Shown piece after piece: positions 1 to 13,400 of a stretch of DNA of 64,000 bases (the stretch's first letter is position 1; each line of letters opens with the position of its first letter). The DNA lies in assembly GCA_037013685.1 (NCBI GenBank), contig CM072891.1:12252501-12316500 (forward strand). Direction: 5' to 3'. This stretch comes from Acridotheres tristis (taxonomy: Eukaryota; Chordata; Aves; Passeriformes; Sturnidae). The position numbers and the translations under genes are program-made. The notes beneath the pieces were generated by a model. That model made no database searches, was not told the DNA's origin, and was given only the letters and a program-made list of their open reading frames with translations.

Positions 1-1234
1 ACTATGAAGGCACCTTTTGTCCTCCTTTGTCAGAAGTATTACATTCACTAACTTCCATGTCTTCTAGGATGTTCTTGGTTTTATTTATTTCTTTGTCATA
101 AAAGTGTTTACTGCTGTTTCCCCATCTCTCATTTACTTTAAATTTCATTCCAGATTTGAGTTTCATGTTTTAGGAGTGAGTGGTGGCTTTTTTCTAATTT
201 TCTCCATCTGTGAAGGGTATCCCTGATAAATGACATAAACACCAACCCTATGAGGATGTAAATCCACCTAATAAATAACTTACATCAAAGCTTGTACCCT
301 GGCTGGAGGGAAGCAAGGGAGAATATTAAAAATGTAAGATGATACAATTTCAAACTTATACAAACTCACAAAACCCCAAACAAACAAAACTCCCATCTTT
401 CAATTTCTGACTGTGTAACTGGGATTTTAGAAAAGTAGACACACAAAAAAATCTCACAAATAAATTAAATGGTTGCTTAATCTGGCTGCTAGCTGCTTTT
501 CCTTGATGCAGGGAAATTTACTGCTTCGTCTGTCAGTCTTGACCATGCCTTGACTTGGAATGTGCATGTCATTCACCCAGGCAGATGCACCTAGCCATGA
601 GTTCTCAAATGGCCAATAATAGAGAAATCTGTCTCTACACAAGCAGTGTTTAAGTGTAACAATCTGTGTGTGTGCAGAACCCTGTATACGGTAATTTAAA
701 TGCTCTAACATTACTGTTTCTCTTGGGAAATTGCTGTCGATGTTACTTTTCTACTTAATTCCTTATCCTTTTGAATTAATGGGAAATAGTTCTTCATGGA
801 GAAATATAGCAGATTTTATGTTATTTTTCTATGACATTAGCTCTGTTACTTGATGGGTTCTGATTACATTGACCTCTTTAAGTTCTTTTGTTTGCAGACT
901 TGATCTTTTGTCTCTGAATAGCAAGGGAAAATTACTAGCTTCAATAAATGTAATGGTAACACTTCAAAAAGTAAAGTTTGTTGTTTGGGGGGTTGGTTGT
1001 TTGTTTATTTTTTCTTAAGAGGATTTCTTTTTGGTGACATGCTGGATCTATTTTACAGGATTTTCCAGTGGTTTTAGAAGCTTAGTAAGATGCAGAGTTC
1101 TATTTTCAAGTATACATAGGCATATCTGGGATTCCACGCATTGGGAATGTGATAGGATAAGAAGGAAACAGATGAATGTGATCCATTGTCAATAAACTGA
1201 GGTTTCTTGGTAAAAAATACTTCACAGAATTTCT
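1..1234. other. AT-rich intronic DNA, nothing recognised
   Basis: This stretch is AT-rich with stops in all frames at normal spacing. I see no exon, RNA gene or recognisable repeat. It is read as intron of CSTPP1 because that gene enters from the left on the + strand; this is inference from the exons at 36484 and beyond. Confidence 0.5.
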
Positions 1235-2276
1235 TATGATAGAATCATAGAATATGCTGAGTTGGCAGGGACCCATCACAATCACTGAATCCAGTTCCTG
1301 ACCCTGCACAGGACAACCCCAAGAATCACACCACGTGCCTGAGAGAGTTTTTCACATGCTTCTTGAACTCTGTTAGGCTGGCACTGTGACCACTTCATCG
1401 TGGGGGAGGCTGTTCCAGTACCCAGCCACCCTCTGGGTGAAGAACCCTTTTCCTAATATCCAATCTAAACCTCCCCTGACTCAGCTGCACATCTGTCTCA
1501 TGTCTTCCTCGAGTCTTGTCCCTGAGACATCAGTGTCTGGCCCTCTACTTCCCCTTGTGAGGATGTTGGAGACCACAAGGAGGTTTCCCCTCAGTGTCTT
1601 CTCCAGGCTGAACAGAGCAAGTGACCTCAGCCACTCCTCATACAGCTTCCCCTCCAGACCCTTCAGCATCTTCATTGGCCTCCTTTGGACAATCTAGAAT
1701 AGTTTCATGCCTTTCTTATATTGTGGCACCCAGAACTGCCCCAGCACTGCAGGTGAGGCTGCCCCAGCTCAGAGCAGAGCAGGACAATCCCTCCCTTGCC
1801 TGGCTGGCCATGCTGGGCCTGATGCACCCCAGGACACACTTGGCTCTCCTGGCTGCCAGGGCACTGCTGACTGTAATCCACTTTGTGTCAGCCAGGACCC
1901 CTGTGTCCCTTTCCTGTGGCACTGCTCTCCAGCCTTTTGCTCCCCAGTCTGTCCACACGGCCAGGGTTGCCCCATCTCAGGTGCAGAATCAGGCATCTGC
2001 CCTTATTAAACTTCATATGGTTGGTGAATGCCCAGCCCTCTGATTTGTCAAGGTCTCTCTGCAGGACCTCTCTGCCCTTGAGAAAGTCAATAGGTCCACC
2101 CGATTTAGTGTCATTGACAAACTTAGTATTCCTTTGAGTCCCACATCCAGGTCATTTATGAAGATGTTGAGAACTGGGCCTAAGATGGGGCCCTGCCGAA
2201 CCCCCCTAGTGAGAGGTCGCCAGTCTGTTACCCCACTCACTCTAACCCTTTGTGCCTTCCTTTTAACTTGTACCAA
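1235..2276 (-). mobile_element. CR1 LINE fragment with decayed reverse transcriptase end
   Basis: The left edge carries the reverse complement of the ATTCTATGA-type 3' terminal repeat typical of avian CR1, followed by the usual CR1 tail. The inner end (2276 down to about 2013 on the - strand) translates to a decayed piece of reverse transcriptase with the motif region GVxQGxxLGPVL.NIFINDLD. One residue is missing from the family pattern and a frame break follows. CR1 elements are normally 5'-truncated, and this copy of about 1 kb fits that. It is an inactive relic in antisense orientation to CSTPP1. Confidence 0.9.
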
Positions 2277-5200
2277 TGATACACAACACTCACAGAGGTG
2301 GTTAGAGGACAGCTAGTGTTTGTTGAAGCATAATGATCAGTTAGCAACAGATTCCTCCCAGAGGAAGGCAGAATGGCCAGAAGTCTTGTTTTCCCTCTGC
2401 TTGTGCTTAAATTGACCTCTTGGAATCTATCTGACCTGCTCTTTTGAATTGTCTGTTCCTCAGGACTCTTTAATTAAAACTGTGCTTTCTCAGTTTAAAC
2501 GGCCCCTGCAGAGTTCTGCTGTGAAGCCTCATAAGGTCAACATATGCCTCTCCCAACCCCCATGGCTTTCATGTCTTGTTGGTTCTCTGTTTTTAATTAA
2601 AAAGATTTTTCCTTAAATGCTTTCCAGCCAATTAGAGAAATTTTGTGCTGAGAAACTTGTTCCAGGCCTGATGTACTGAGAAGCGAACAGAAAGCTCAGT
2701 CAGAATCATTGGCACTTCTTTTCTAGAGCCCCAGCTTTCTTTGGTGCTTTTCAACAGCTTTTCTCTTTTTTCTTTCTTTGCACCTCCCCCTCCACCCAAT
2801 TTAGAACCACTTCCAGCAAAAATAGCTGTTGTTTGATACCTTAGATATAGCACTGAAATATAAAACTGCTGCAGTTTTACAGCAGCAGTTAGACTATATT
2901 GCCTGAGAATCCTTTTTGCAGACACTTGCCTTCCCTTCAGACAAAATGTATTGTTACTGTTCATAGTGAAATAAAATCTTATAAAATGACCACGTTTCTT
3001 TCACATTCATCACATGGTGTGATGGCTACCTCTTTGCTTCTGCACACTTGAATTAGGAAATTGGAAGCCTAGCTGTCTCTGGAGCTTGTGGAAAGGGAGG
3101 TTTACCACAACCAAGCACACAAGCTATGTAATGAAATGAGAAGAGTGGTAAGCCTCTATGATTAGCTCTACTTGAGTTTGCCAGGAAAACTAGATTCCTT
3201 ACAAAAATTAAAGAAATATCTTATCTATATAATTCACGTAACTTGGAGAAGGAGAAGAGCTAAATGGATCACTGTTCTCCCAGCTCAATTTTGAAAGATG
3301 CTATTTTTTTCTGACAAGATTACTTTCCTGAAGTTACAAAATCCCTTCTTTTGCTAGTATCATTCTAATGCTTCCACATGTTATTATTTATATTAAATTA
3401 CTCTCCCTTTTTTTACTCCCTCCCTTGTAAGCTTTTAGACTATCTCCATTTTTAGCTTAGCCAATCTCTGCTAAGTGAGATGTTTAGAAAATTGCAGTGA
3501 CGATCACAGTAAATATCAGAATCTTTTATCTTTTTTCCTTTCCTTTTTATTATTAAAACCAAATCAGATTTTTATACCATGTTATTGTAGGAATATTGTG
3601 AATCAGTGAGGTCTTTAAGAGCATGTCTTAAAGGTAAGTAAGCTGTGAATCTTAATGCAGTGTTTTCTGGAAGTTCTTTCTGCAGTGAAATAACGCTGGC
3701 CGAAATGATTGATCTCCAACCTTACTCAACGTCATAGTTCCTTTGTGCTACAGTTACAGCTGTTGCTATTTATGATTTATTAATGTAGCTCTGCCTGGAA
3801 GCACTCATGACTCTGAAGTATCAGGACAAAGGATTTCTCAAGCTGGGGAGAAATAAGTGGAGGATTACATTTTAGAGATGGTGAGATATATCTACAAGCC
3901 ATTGTAAGTTAAAACGTCTGCATTACATAGATCTAAAATGCATTGCAGTAATCATTTGTAGAAGTGGCTCAGTGATGGAGTCTTCAGCTGGTCTCTCCCT
4001 GAATTCAGTTCATGCCACTCTGTCAAGGCAGTTTGTGAAATTAAATGTAGTACACTGAAAATCCTCCTTGTCTAATCTGGTTTGGGGTTTATTTTCCACC
4101 CCAGTATCAGATTTCCTTTTCAACTCTCTCTGAACATATACCAGCTCTTCTTAATATTCAAATGTTTTTTTTTCAATTTCATATTCCAGATGTATATCTC
4201 TCTAGATTTTTCTTTTTTTGAAGACCAATAAACTTTTCTGTTTGTTTTCTAATGTTCTCTGGCTATTTTGTGTCTTTTGACACTTCTTTACTGGTTGTGT
4301 CATTGGCAAATTAAATTAATATGTTCTTTACTTTTTGTCCCAGTTGAGAAAAACATTTAAATAAGCAGTGATCACTGTTGCATTCTGCTAAGCAATTATC
4401 CAAATTCAACTGGTAATTATTATTACTATTTGTTTTGCAGTCTTCTGGCAAGTTTCCCATCCCTATGACAGCATTCCTATTCAAACCAACTGCAATGGAT
4501 TTTTTTAATTAAGACTTTTTTAGGTTCCAATATAGTCTTGAAGGGTTAGTATTACAAATTGTGGGGAAGTTTCCTGGAACAAAACTAGTTCTAGATTGTT
4601 TGACCTGGCCTGGGATTCTGAATGCTCCGTGTTTGTTATAGTAAATAAACTTGGTCTATCTCCTCTCTCACTTGAAACATGTCTTGAAAGATGCACACTT
4701 CATATGCACAGGTAATCATCCAGTGGAATGTCTATGAAGCCTTAGTTTCATTAATTAATATGTTTTATGATGTTGCTGATCTATTCTTCAGCAGCAGAGG
4801 TGCTGAAAGGGAGAGAGGTAGAGAAAGGAGATGAAAATCTTGTTTTATCTCACTTCCTTATACTCTGACTTTCTGCAAAGAGGTTTTAAGAGAAGAGTCC
4901 CTGTGAAGCCCACATCTGCTTTCAGCCCAATATTGGCTCTTAGTCTGCCCCGAGAGGTGAAAGTGCCTAAACTGAGGAATGCATTATCTTCATCCCTTCT
5001 CTGTGAACCTTAAAGCATGTTTCTGCCCATGCTGCTGGCTTCAAGTGTGTGTCTATGCTGTGTAATGCAATGTTTACACAGAGAACTAAACTCAGGGTTT
5101 GTATTTCCATATGGTACAATTCAGCACTATCTCAAGATACTAGCTTGGGACCTGGATGTGTCAGAGCTGCATTGCTCTGACAGCAGCCTGAACCTAGTTG

Positions 5201-6534
5201 ATCTGTCTCAGCAGATCAGCTGACATATGGGAGTGTTGTTATGGTGTGTCTGCACTCATTTCTGTGGGATAAACTTTGGCATCTCTGTGTTGAGCTGCTG
5301 TGAGCAGTGTAGATGCAATCTGAGGAAGAAGACTGTGAAGGAGCAATATGTGTTCAGCAGGAACAGAAGAGTAAGGACTCTCCTTCACATACATACAATT
5401 AAGTCTTTGACATAGCCTTGGTACTAGGAGTTACCATTTTAAGTGAAGAGATAACTACCTTTTTGTCCAACTGCACAAAAAATCTCTGAACAAAAAATTT
5501 TTGTGTCTTCATCATCCCAGGTTCTTCTTCAGCTTTTCTCTCTCATGTCTTATTATTTATAGTTTCTATCACTACTCATGCACTTCCTAGCTTTCCTAAA
5601 TTAACCCAACTGATTTATATAGTGTGCTCCTGACTCTACAGTATGTATCTCTCATTGGATTGAGCAGACCTGACCTATATCTAGAAGTTTTTTCCTGTTT
5701 GTTCATTGGGAATTTGCACAACTACAATTTCTAGGCCCCTGTTCTTCCACTTCATCTATTAGTTATACTCACAAAAGCTTTACATTCAGTTATTTTGATA
5801 AAATAAGCTTGGGAGTGCCATTTATTTCTTTGGAGGAACTGATTTTTCCCTGTGTTGTTAAAAGGACTGGCTGCATTTCTGTTTCTCTAACTATATTATT
5901 GAACTCTTCCAGTAAGTTTTTTCTTGTTAGGCAAGATACTTCAATCCTAGAAACTTAAAACTTTTCAGGAAGTCCCTGCTTTGCACTTGGTTTTGAGGCC
6001 TTGGTTCCATTCAGTATGTCCATGTTTGACTAAAGTGTGATTTTGAATTAAGGACAGAAATTCTTTCATCCTTTTAAAATTGCCTTACCTCAGTAAACAT
6101 CTCTAAGTGTGGTTTAAAGCAATATGATCATGTATGAAGTTGTTGTTTATGATGAAAAGGATTGTTGGCTTATATTTTGTTATGCCTCTTTCAAGGATCC
6201 TAGATGAGTATCAGTAGAAGTGATCTGCATGCATGATTAGTACTTTGATATGCTACTACTACTCTGTGAAACGGGGATAAGGTATTAGTATGGAAAACAT
6301 ATAATCTGCAAATGAGTTATGAAATGTAGTTGGTAATATTTATAAGTTAAGCTTGATCTGTTTTGAATTTGTCATAGGACGTGATTGTGGTAATGCACAG
6401 TCTGTGATACCTTCCTTCATAAACTGATCTCAGAGTGATTGGCATTCTCTGCTCCTACTAAGCATGAATCTCATAACTTCTGTTGGAAAAATGGACCTTT
6501 CTTTATCTTGATGGAAAGATACTTAAATACCCAT
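2277..6534. other. AT-rich intronic DNA, nothing recognised
   Basis: Short open frames such as 4831-5013 and 5017-5223 occur but show no family signature, no splice-compatible structure and no coding bias. No repeats beyond short T runs were seen. Confidence 0.45.
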
Positions 6535-6680
6535 CTCCTCTTGACCCCTTTTTCTCTTTAGAGCCATATCCCATAGGATTCTTCCAAGGAGATCTCTGAA
6601 GTTATTAAAGTCTGCTCTCTTGAAATCCAGGGCTGTGGTCCTTCTAATTGCCAGGTAGATACATTTCTGAAACTTTTATA
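6535..6680. repeat. Possible old CR1-like LINE fragment
   Basis: The segment around 6560-6660 (a phrase about CCATATCCCATAGGATTC followed by CTGCTCTCTTGAAATCCAGG) resembles a part of CR1-family LINEs that I remember as frequent in bird genomes. No terminal repeat is preserved, so orientation and borders are uncertain. Confidence 0.45.
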
Positions 6681-9600
6681 GAATGGTTTTTCAAGTATAA
6701 AGAAAAAGACCTTAGAAATGCTTCAGGCACAGGAAAAGCTTACACAGAAGTTCACACTTTCTTAGACTTCAATGTCAGTTAGCCAAAACCCAAAAATCCA
6801 TGGGATAAAAGCTTTGCTAATTCTAGTGCTTGCATAGATACTTGTCAAATCTTGTCTTCTCTGAGGTTTTCCTGCATTAAGGTTCAGACCCACAAACAGT
6901 CAAAATTTACATCAGCTAATTTAATGAATTTGTACAGATTCTCCAGAAGAACTTGGGTAATATTTGTAATGCAGTAACCTGGCATTTCTTAACAGAAGAT
7001 TCTTAACATCAAGGGGGATTGGAGAGTACACAGAGTACACAATAAACCTAAAGGAAACTGAACATTTGAAAATAATTGTTTTTCCTGTTTGGAAATGCAA
7101 GTATGTGAGGTTCCAAAATGTTACTAGTGTTCATTTTCATGGAGGGTAGGGAAAGATGTAAGAAAAGACAATATTATCCTGAACGGAATTTTAACTGTTC
7201 CCCTTTAGTTTCTTTGTGTTTAGGATAAACTCATTGTGAACTATATTCATCCCCTTCTCTAGTCTGCTCTTTACCTGCCCATTTTTTTATTATTTATCTC
7301 TGTTTTGATCATCAGTTTGTCAAATATTTGTTTCCTTCCAGCTATGGTATCTGCTTATCTGTTACAACTTTTCTCCCTGTTCTTTCTGCTGGAGTTAAGG
7401 TATTGCATATTCAAAGTGCTCCTGTACTCTTCAGTCAAATTTCCCTTATATAATTCCCAGAATAACTTAAACATTATCTGAAAAGAAGTCAAGCTGTCAG
7501 TGCTTTTGGCGTGAAGCTGTCTCTGCATCACTATCTGATGTCAGAAACAAAGCTTTTTCTTTGTTTCCTCTTTCTCATCCCCATTCCCCATGCTGCTATT
7601 AGGTATTTCTTCATTCTGCTGGCAGAGTGATAGGTGTGCTGTGAGAAGTTACAATGCAAATCAAATGCTAGTTAACATGATTAGGATAGTGAGCAGTTAA
7701 TATCGCAGCTTATTCCTGAAAGAATTTAATTTTTTCTCTCTACTTTGATTGGAAGCTTCTCTTATCAAACTCTTGAAATGACTGAGCAAGTGTAATTGTC
7801 CTTAAGGTGCTGAGAAGTGTCTCATGGCTTTCTTCTGTGATGGGCAGGACCTCAAATGTGATGTCTTAATTTCAGAATGATGATTATTGATAACACTTTT
7901 CTGTACCTGCTCTCTAAGGCTCTCCAGGTATTTTACAGACATTAAGGAGTAAAGCTTCCTAAAATTCTTGACAATACTATTTTCACTTCACAGTTCCAGA
8001 AAGTAAGACAGGGAAATTATGTAATTAGCTAAAGTTTGCATAGTCAGAGTTCAAGATGTTTGGCCTTTTGATATATTACTTCAATTTTATATATTAAAGT
8101 TGTATTTTTTACAGATACAGGATTGTTTTACTATGAAAGAAGTAGGAAAACACACATATGTTAGTATGAAGGAACATTGTCTACATAAATTGTTTGTAAG
8201 AATCTTTTTTTCTTTTTTAAATGTTTTGAGAGTACTCGTCTTACTCAGAATAGTAGATCACTGTGCATGAGCTGTGTGGGAGGATGCAGGATGTATTTGT
8301 AGTTTTTTTCAAGTTTGATGTTACAGCCCCCTTTGCTACATGGTTTTCTCAACAAAGTCTTTAGAGCAAGATAGAAATCAGTTTAATTAACATATGTCAT
8401 CAAGTTCATTATCTCTGTTGTAGAACCACATGCTCAGTATTATTTTCCTGATAACTCTTTGCTCTTCACGAGGGGAAGGTTATTTCATGTGTGTGCAATA
8501 CCACTGTGTACCATCTGACAGTGCCTTGGCTCATAAGCAGTCTGGTGCTTAGCTGGTAACTGTATCACTTAGAAAGCCAATCTTGGTGTACAGAAGTTTC
8601 TGGCTACTGAAATTAAACTGGCAAGAGATTTTCCCTTTTGAAGGAGCTCAAAATAGAAACTACTTTATATGCTGAAATATATTTTTTTATTCATCTTCCC
8701 TCATTGTAAATTCAGACAATTTTCCTTTTATACAAAGGTTGCAGTCTTTTGTTGTTTTTGCTTAGCTTCAAAGTACTAACTGGTAGAGTCTTGTTCAAGC
8801 ATGTTGTTCTTCAAGGGACCACCTTATAAAATAGCAGACTGTTCTTTTCCCTTAGGTCCAGTCTATTAGGCAAGTTGCATACAATGTCTAGTGAAAGATT
8901 TCTTAAACATACCTGTTCTGTGAAGGGCCATTTTCTGAGTTCTTTCATTTAAAAAGTAAAACAATGAAGCTTAGAACTTGATCTGCCTATGTCATATCTT
9001 GCTATTTATCTGGAAAAACAGGCTTAAAAGCTGAACTCTAAGTCTCAAACCAGCAAAGTGGGATTTTGGCATTTGTTCTGAAGAGGCTGCTCCATGGGAA
9101 AGCTGAGTATGTGCATGGTGTAGCTAAAGCCAAAACTAAAGAATACCTGCTGCAACCCTTGGTTGTGTCCATTGTCTTGTCCTGTGAGTGTACAAGTACA
9201 AACTCGAAATCTAATGCACTTCTTTGGTAGTCAGCAGAGAGTGTCTGATCCATAGGGTAGTTTTGAATAGTTCAGGTGGGCTTCTGGTCACTATCATTCT
9301 CCTGTTGTTTACACCAGGAGTTTAGGTAGAGCAGCGTTTTCATTGAGGCTCTAAGGTCAGAGCTTGAGGAGAGGCAACATTAAAATTACATTTCACTCTG
9401 CATTTCAAACATTTTCTGTTTTCTGGATCAGTATGTTAAACCCTTTACAAAATGTCTCTTTCTAATGATGTTGTGTTAATTTATTCTGGCACTCACTATT
9501 CTGTAAAGTTCATGAATACATTTTAGGAACGTTTTTTATTCCATTATGCTTCTTGTCCCTTATAAATCTTCCTCAGCTTTTGTATCTAAAGTATCCCCTA

Positions 9601-9815
9601 AGCAAAGCAAAGGGAAGTGAATACTATATTAAATCTTACTGGACTAAAGGAGTTAAGAAACAAATCAATGGCCACTGAAATGGAATTTGTAATCTCTTCA
9701 AGTATCTCCTTTGAACCCCTAAGCTAAGATATCTTTCAGAACTAATATTAAAGAAAAAACATCTAGTAAATTGTTCTTTATCTGTTTCTTGCTAAGTCAA
9801 CACTGTTAGCTTTAG
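6681..9815. other. AT-rich intronic DNA, nothing recognised
   Basis: No exon, RNA gene or clear repeat was found. The short antisense frame at 9038-9253 has no recognisable content. Confidence 0.45.
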
Positions 9816-10472
9816 CAGATTGGGGTGGGTTGACCCTAACTGGATACCAGGTACCCACCAAAACTGCTTTCTCACTTTCCCTCCTTAGCTGGAGAATCAA
9901 GAGCAAACTACAACTAAAGGCTTGCAGGTCAAGATGAGGATGGGGAGAGGTCACTCACCAGTTACTGTCACAGGCAAAACTGACACGACCTGTGGAAATT
10001 AATTGAATTTATTACCAATTAAATCAAGAGAAGGATAAAGAGAACCAGATCTTAAAAATACCTTCCAGCCAGCCCTCCCTTCCTCCTAGGCTCAGCCTCA
10101 CTCTGGGTTTCTGTACCTCCTTGCCTCACCAGAGCTACAGGGGTATTTCTGCTCTGGTGTCTGGAGCATCTCCTGCCCCTCGCTGTGCACTGACCTTTCT
10201 GTGAGAGCTGTTTCTCTCACATAGTCTCACTTCTCTCTCCAGCTGCAGCTCTGCAATTTGGGGTTTTTTACCCCTTCTTAAATATGCTATCCCAGCAGCA
10301 CTACCACTGTCACTGATGGGCTCAGCCTTGGCCAGCGATGGGTTGATCTTGGTTTGGGCTGCCATTGGCTCTGTCACAGCTGGAGGTGAAGCTTCTTAAA
10401 ACTTCTCACCCAAACTGTTCCTGCATCGTTGCTCACTACCAAAACCTTGCCACACAAATCCAATGCACAGAT
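9816..10472. mobile_element. Solo LTR of an endogenous retrovirus (ERVL type), with target duplication
   Basis: The element runs from 9821 (TGGGG...) to 10467 (...ATGCA), 647 bp, with TG and CA ends. It is flanked by the identical 5-bp sequence CAGAT at 9816-9820 and 10468-10472, a perfect target-site duplication. The interior (GTTGACCCTAACTGGATACC near the left end, CAAAACCTTGCCACACAAA near the right end) matches an LTR family I remember as common in songbirds. No internal retroviral genes are present, so this is a recombined solo LTR. A 5-bp duplication fits ERVL-like integration. The 80-codon antisense frame inside it is a shadow, not a gene. Confidence 0.85.
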
Positions 10473-13400
10473 GCAGCAAATAAACAGGGTTACTAAGGGA
10501 AGCAGTTTTAAAAGAAGTAATACAGCTACTGAAAGCTTTGTTTGTTATTTCTTTTGTCTTTCTCTGTTAGAAGAATCTGACTGGAATCTATCCACACACA
10601 GAGAGCCTGGAGTTCTGTTTTACAAGGTCTTACACTGATTAGAATAAATAAAATTAGTTCTTGTGTACTCAAAATATTATTTTTGATAATAGGCATGCTT
10701 TGGGTGTACATAAAGGCCGTTCCTAATCAGATAGCTGATACTGAATAGGGATTTGAACTTTTTTTTTCTTGGTGCCAAGTGGAAGATGTCATCATTTTCC
10801 TCTGTTCTCTGCTGTTCTTGTTGTACTTAGTTTGCTGGAGCAAATATGGGATAAGCAAGGAAATTCAAGCTGGCAACTCCTGAATCCTAATCCTGTTAAT
10901 CTGTATTTTTGGCAAATCCCTTAATGTCACTGTACCTTCATTTTTCTATTTATAACCTAGAGTTACACCTGTTGGATTGAATTAAGTAATCTTTGGACAT
11001 ACAAGTGTGGCTGGAGCGGTAAAACTAAGAGTATTTAGCTATCTGTACAGATCAAATTTGATGGAATCAAGGTCTTAATGAATTCTCACTTTTTTGTTAG
11101 TGATTAACAGTTAATTTTAGACAGATTCATGTAAACTTGCAGCTTCTTTCCATTAAAATAATTTAAATATTTTTTGAATACAGAAAAAAAGGGTGAGTAA
11201 AACATTATAAACACTTGAAATTTAAAAACTTTAACATAAAAAAGCCTTTAATATCAGTCTTTCTTCTTTCCTCCTCCCCACCCCCAGTTCAGACTCAAAG
11301 TTTTTTCCTATGGGAATTTTCCTGCCTTTTAACAGTTCTTTGGATGGTATTAAAATCAATTCTGGAGGAAGGGAGAAAAGGCTTTATGATAGATAGAACT
11401 GGATTTCAAGAGTTATAGCTATTCATGTGAAAACTAACCAAACCTGCAGAGAGTAAATATGAAAGTGGAAGCTCTGTTTGTTGTGGTTTGGTTGCACAGG
11501 ATTGTCACACACAATGTACAGAATCATCTTGAAATCTTTCAGACCTGGAAGAGTTTCAGAAGAGTGTGAGGTGTACCATTCTTCTTAGTCCAATTGTTAA
11601 CATTTCCTCCTTTCCTTTTCTTACTCTCTTTGTATTTGAGCATTTGCTAAATTCAAAATAAAATTAGGTGTTGGTCAAATACATCCAATACTTAATTTGG
11701 GGATATTTGTACGTTTCTAATTGGTACAAACTGAACATATAAAAAATGTAAAAATTCAGATTAGGGAAGTGTCATCATACAAGCAAGTCTATATTAATTA
11801 CTTTTTATTTCTGTAGCATTTTTTATGTAATGGAGATCAGGTAGAGAAGAATTTTACTTTTTACTCACTTAATGACTACTCTGCAGAGCACAGACCTCAC
11901 TGTTATGTCAGTTCTAAACAATGGCTCGAAGTTATTTTTTTAGAAGAAACTTAAGTAAGTGTTAAATTAATCTAATATTTTAAGCAGCCCCAGAACACTG
12001 GATATTTTGCTTGCTACTAAGTTAACTCACTTTAGAAAATTATTTGTCTTTTAGGATCTTTTACAGGCACCATAGCAAAAGGAATTTACATAACTCCTAA
12101 AGTTACCCAATAGTGTTCATTTTGAAACTGGAGTGTGATGGTAATTGACTGTAGAGGAGCCTGAATCCTTAAGGAGTTAACTGTGTCATCAGACATATTC
12201 CTTACTACCTAGGAAGGTGATTGTTCAAATTATAGCCAGAAGTTAGTCTAAAATCTTGTTTTCAGACTATAGTAGCTTTTTGAGGAAATACAAGCGAAAA
12301 CAAATAGAGTAATAAAGAAAAAAAAAATTAAATAGATTGTGTCTCTGCAGAAGAGGTGATTTAAAGAAAAGATCAAGAGAGTTTTCCTCAAAATACTGCA
12401 GTTTTCAGTTATTGAGGTATCCAGAAATGACTTTTCTGCTTTTCAGAAACCTTGTATGGATCACTTGGAACTTAAAATGGTTTCAAGGTAAATGCAGATT
12501 TGACAGATATTATTATCCTTGAGCCTTAAAGAAAAAAAAAAAAGCATTTTATTTGTCTTTGATGATTTTGAGGAGAAACAAAACCAAATAAGCCAAAGTG
12601 ACCACACTGAGAAAGAATTGTTAATGAAAACATCTCACAGAACATACCTTCAATTAAACCTCTGAGACTGACTCCCATCTGCTGTGATTGGAAGTGCAAT
12701 GTAGAACTTCTTGGGACTTGAATGCAGTCAGAGCAGCACGTAGACTGCTAATTTTTCTGCACAAGAATTTATTTTCCCTTTGCTAATTGGGGAATTCTCC
12801 AGATATACATGTGTTCTTCTATAATTTCATTACTTGTACTGATTTTTTTTAAAGCTTTTTTTAAAACTCAGATCACTTTCATAATTAGATTTCTCTGAAA
12901 TCTTGATGTTGGTTTATCTCAGTGGGATGAGCTGGGAATCAATTGGGTGACTTTTCACAGAATTCAGTTTCAACTTTAAATGAACTACTTCAAATTCCAC
13001 TAGAGTTGATATCTTTGAAAGTTGTTGCAGAATTTGTTCTCCCATTTCTGCATGTGTAACTATATAAATTTTTTCCAGTTATGCTGAGGTACAGGTGAGA
13101 ACCTGAAAGGATACTGTGTTCTGCAGTTTTTAGCCTGATCTGGATGGTACCTCTACAAAATGTCCTTTGGTTATTTTCTACAGTTTTGGCATGTGACTTC
13201 CATGCCTGGGAGCCAGCAGACATTTAGGGATCACTAAAACGTTGTAATAGTTGAATTGCTTTTTGCATGCACATTGTTGCAGGCTTTAGATTCACTGAAT
13301 AGACAAATTCTGATAAAACTACTGCATGCAATCCCCTTGCTTCCAAGTAGCATCAAGTGATTTGGAAAGGGCCACAAGCACCATGACAGGAGCTTGTAAG

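Noticed and set aside
2013..2276. Reverse-transcriptase-like frame as a functional gene
   Set aside because: It is part of a truncated CR1 LINE with a missing residue and no continuation in frame.
7495..7560. Another Phe-Trp-Arg reading as an upstream CSTPP1 exon
   Set aside because: The flanking residues do not fit and no splice sites are in phase.
10135..10377. 80-codon antisense frame in the solo LTR
   Set aside because: It lies wholly inside the LTR and resembles no retroviral or host protein.
11350..11420. Possible upstream CSTPP1 exon with Phe-Trp-Arg
   Set aside because: The residues after FWR do not match the family, and no acceptor and donor frame it.
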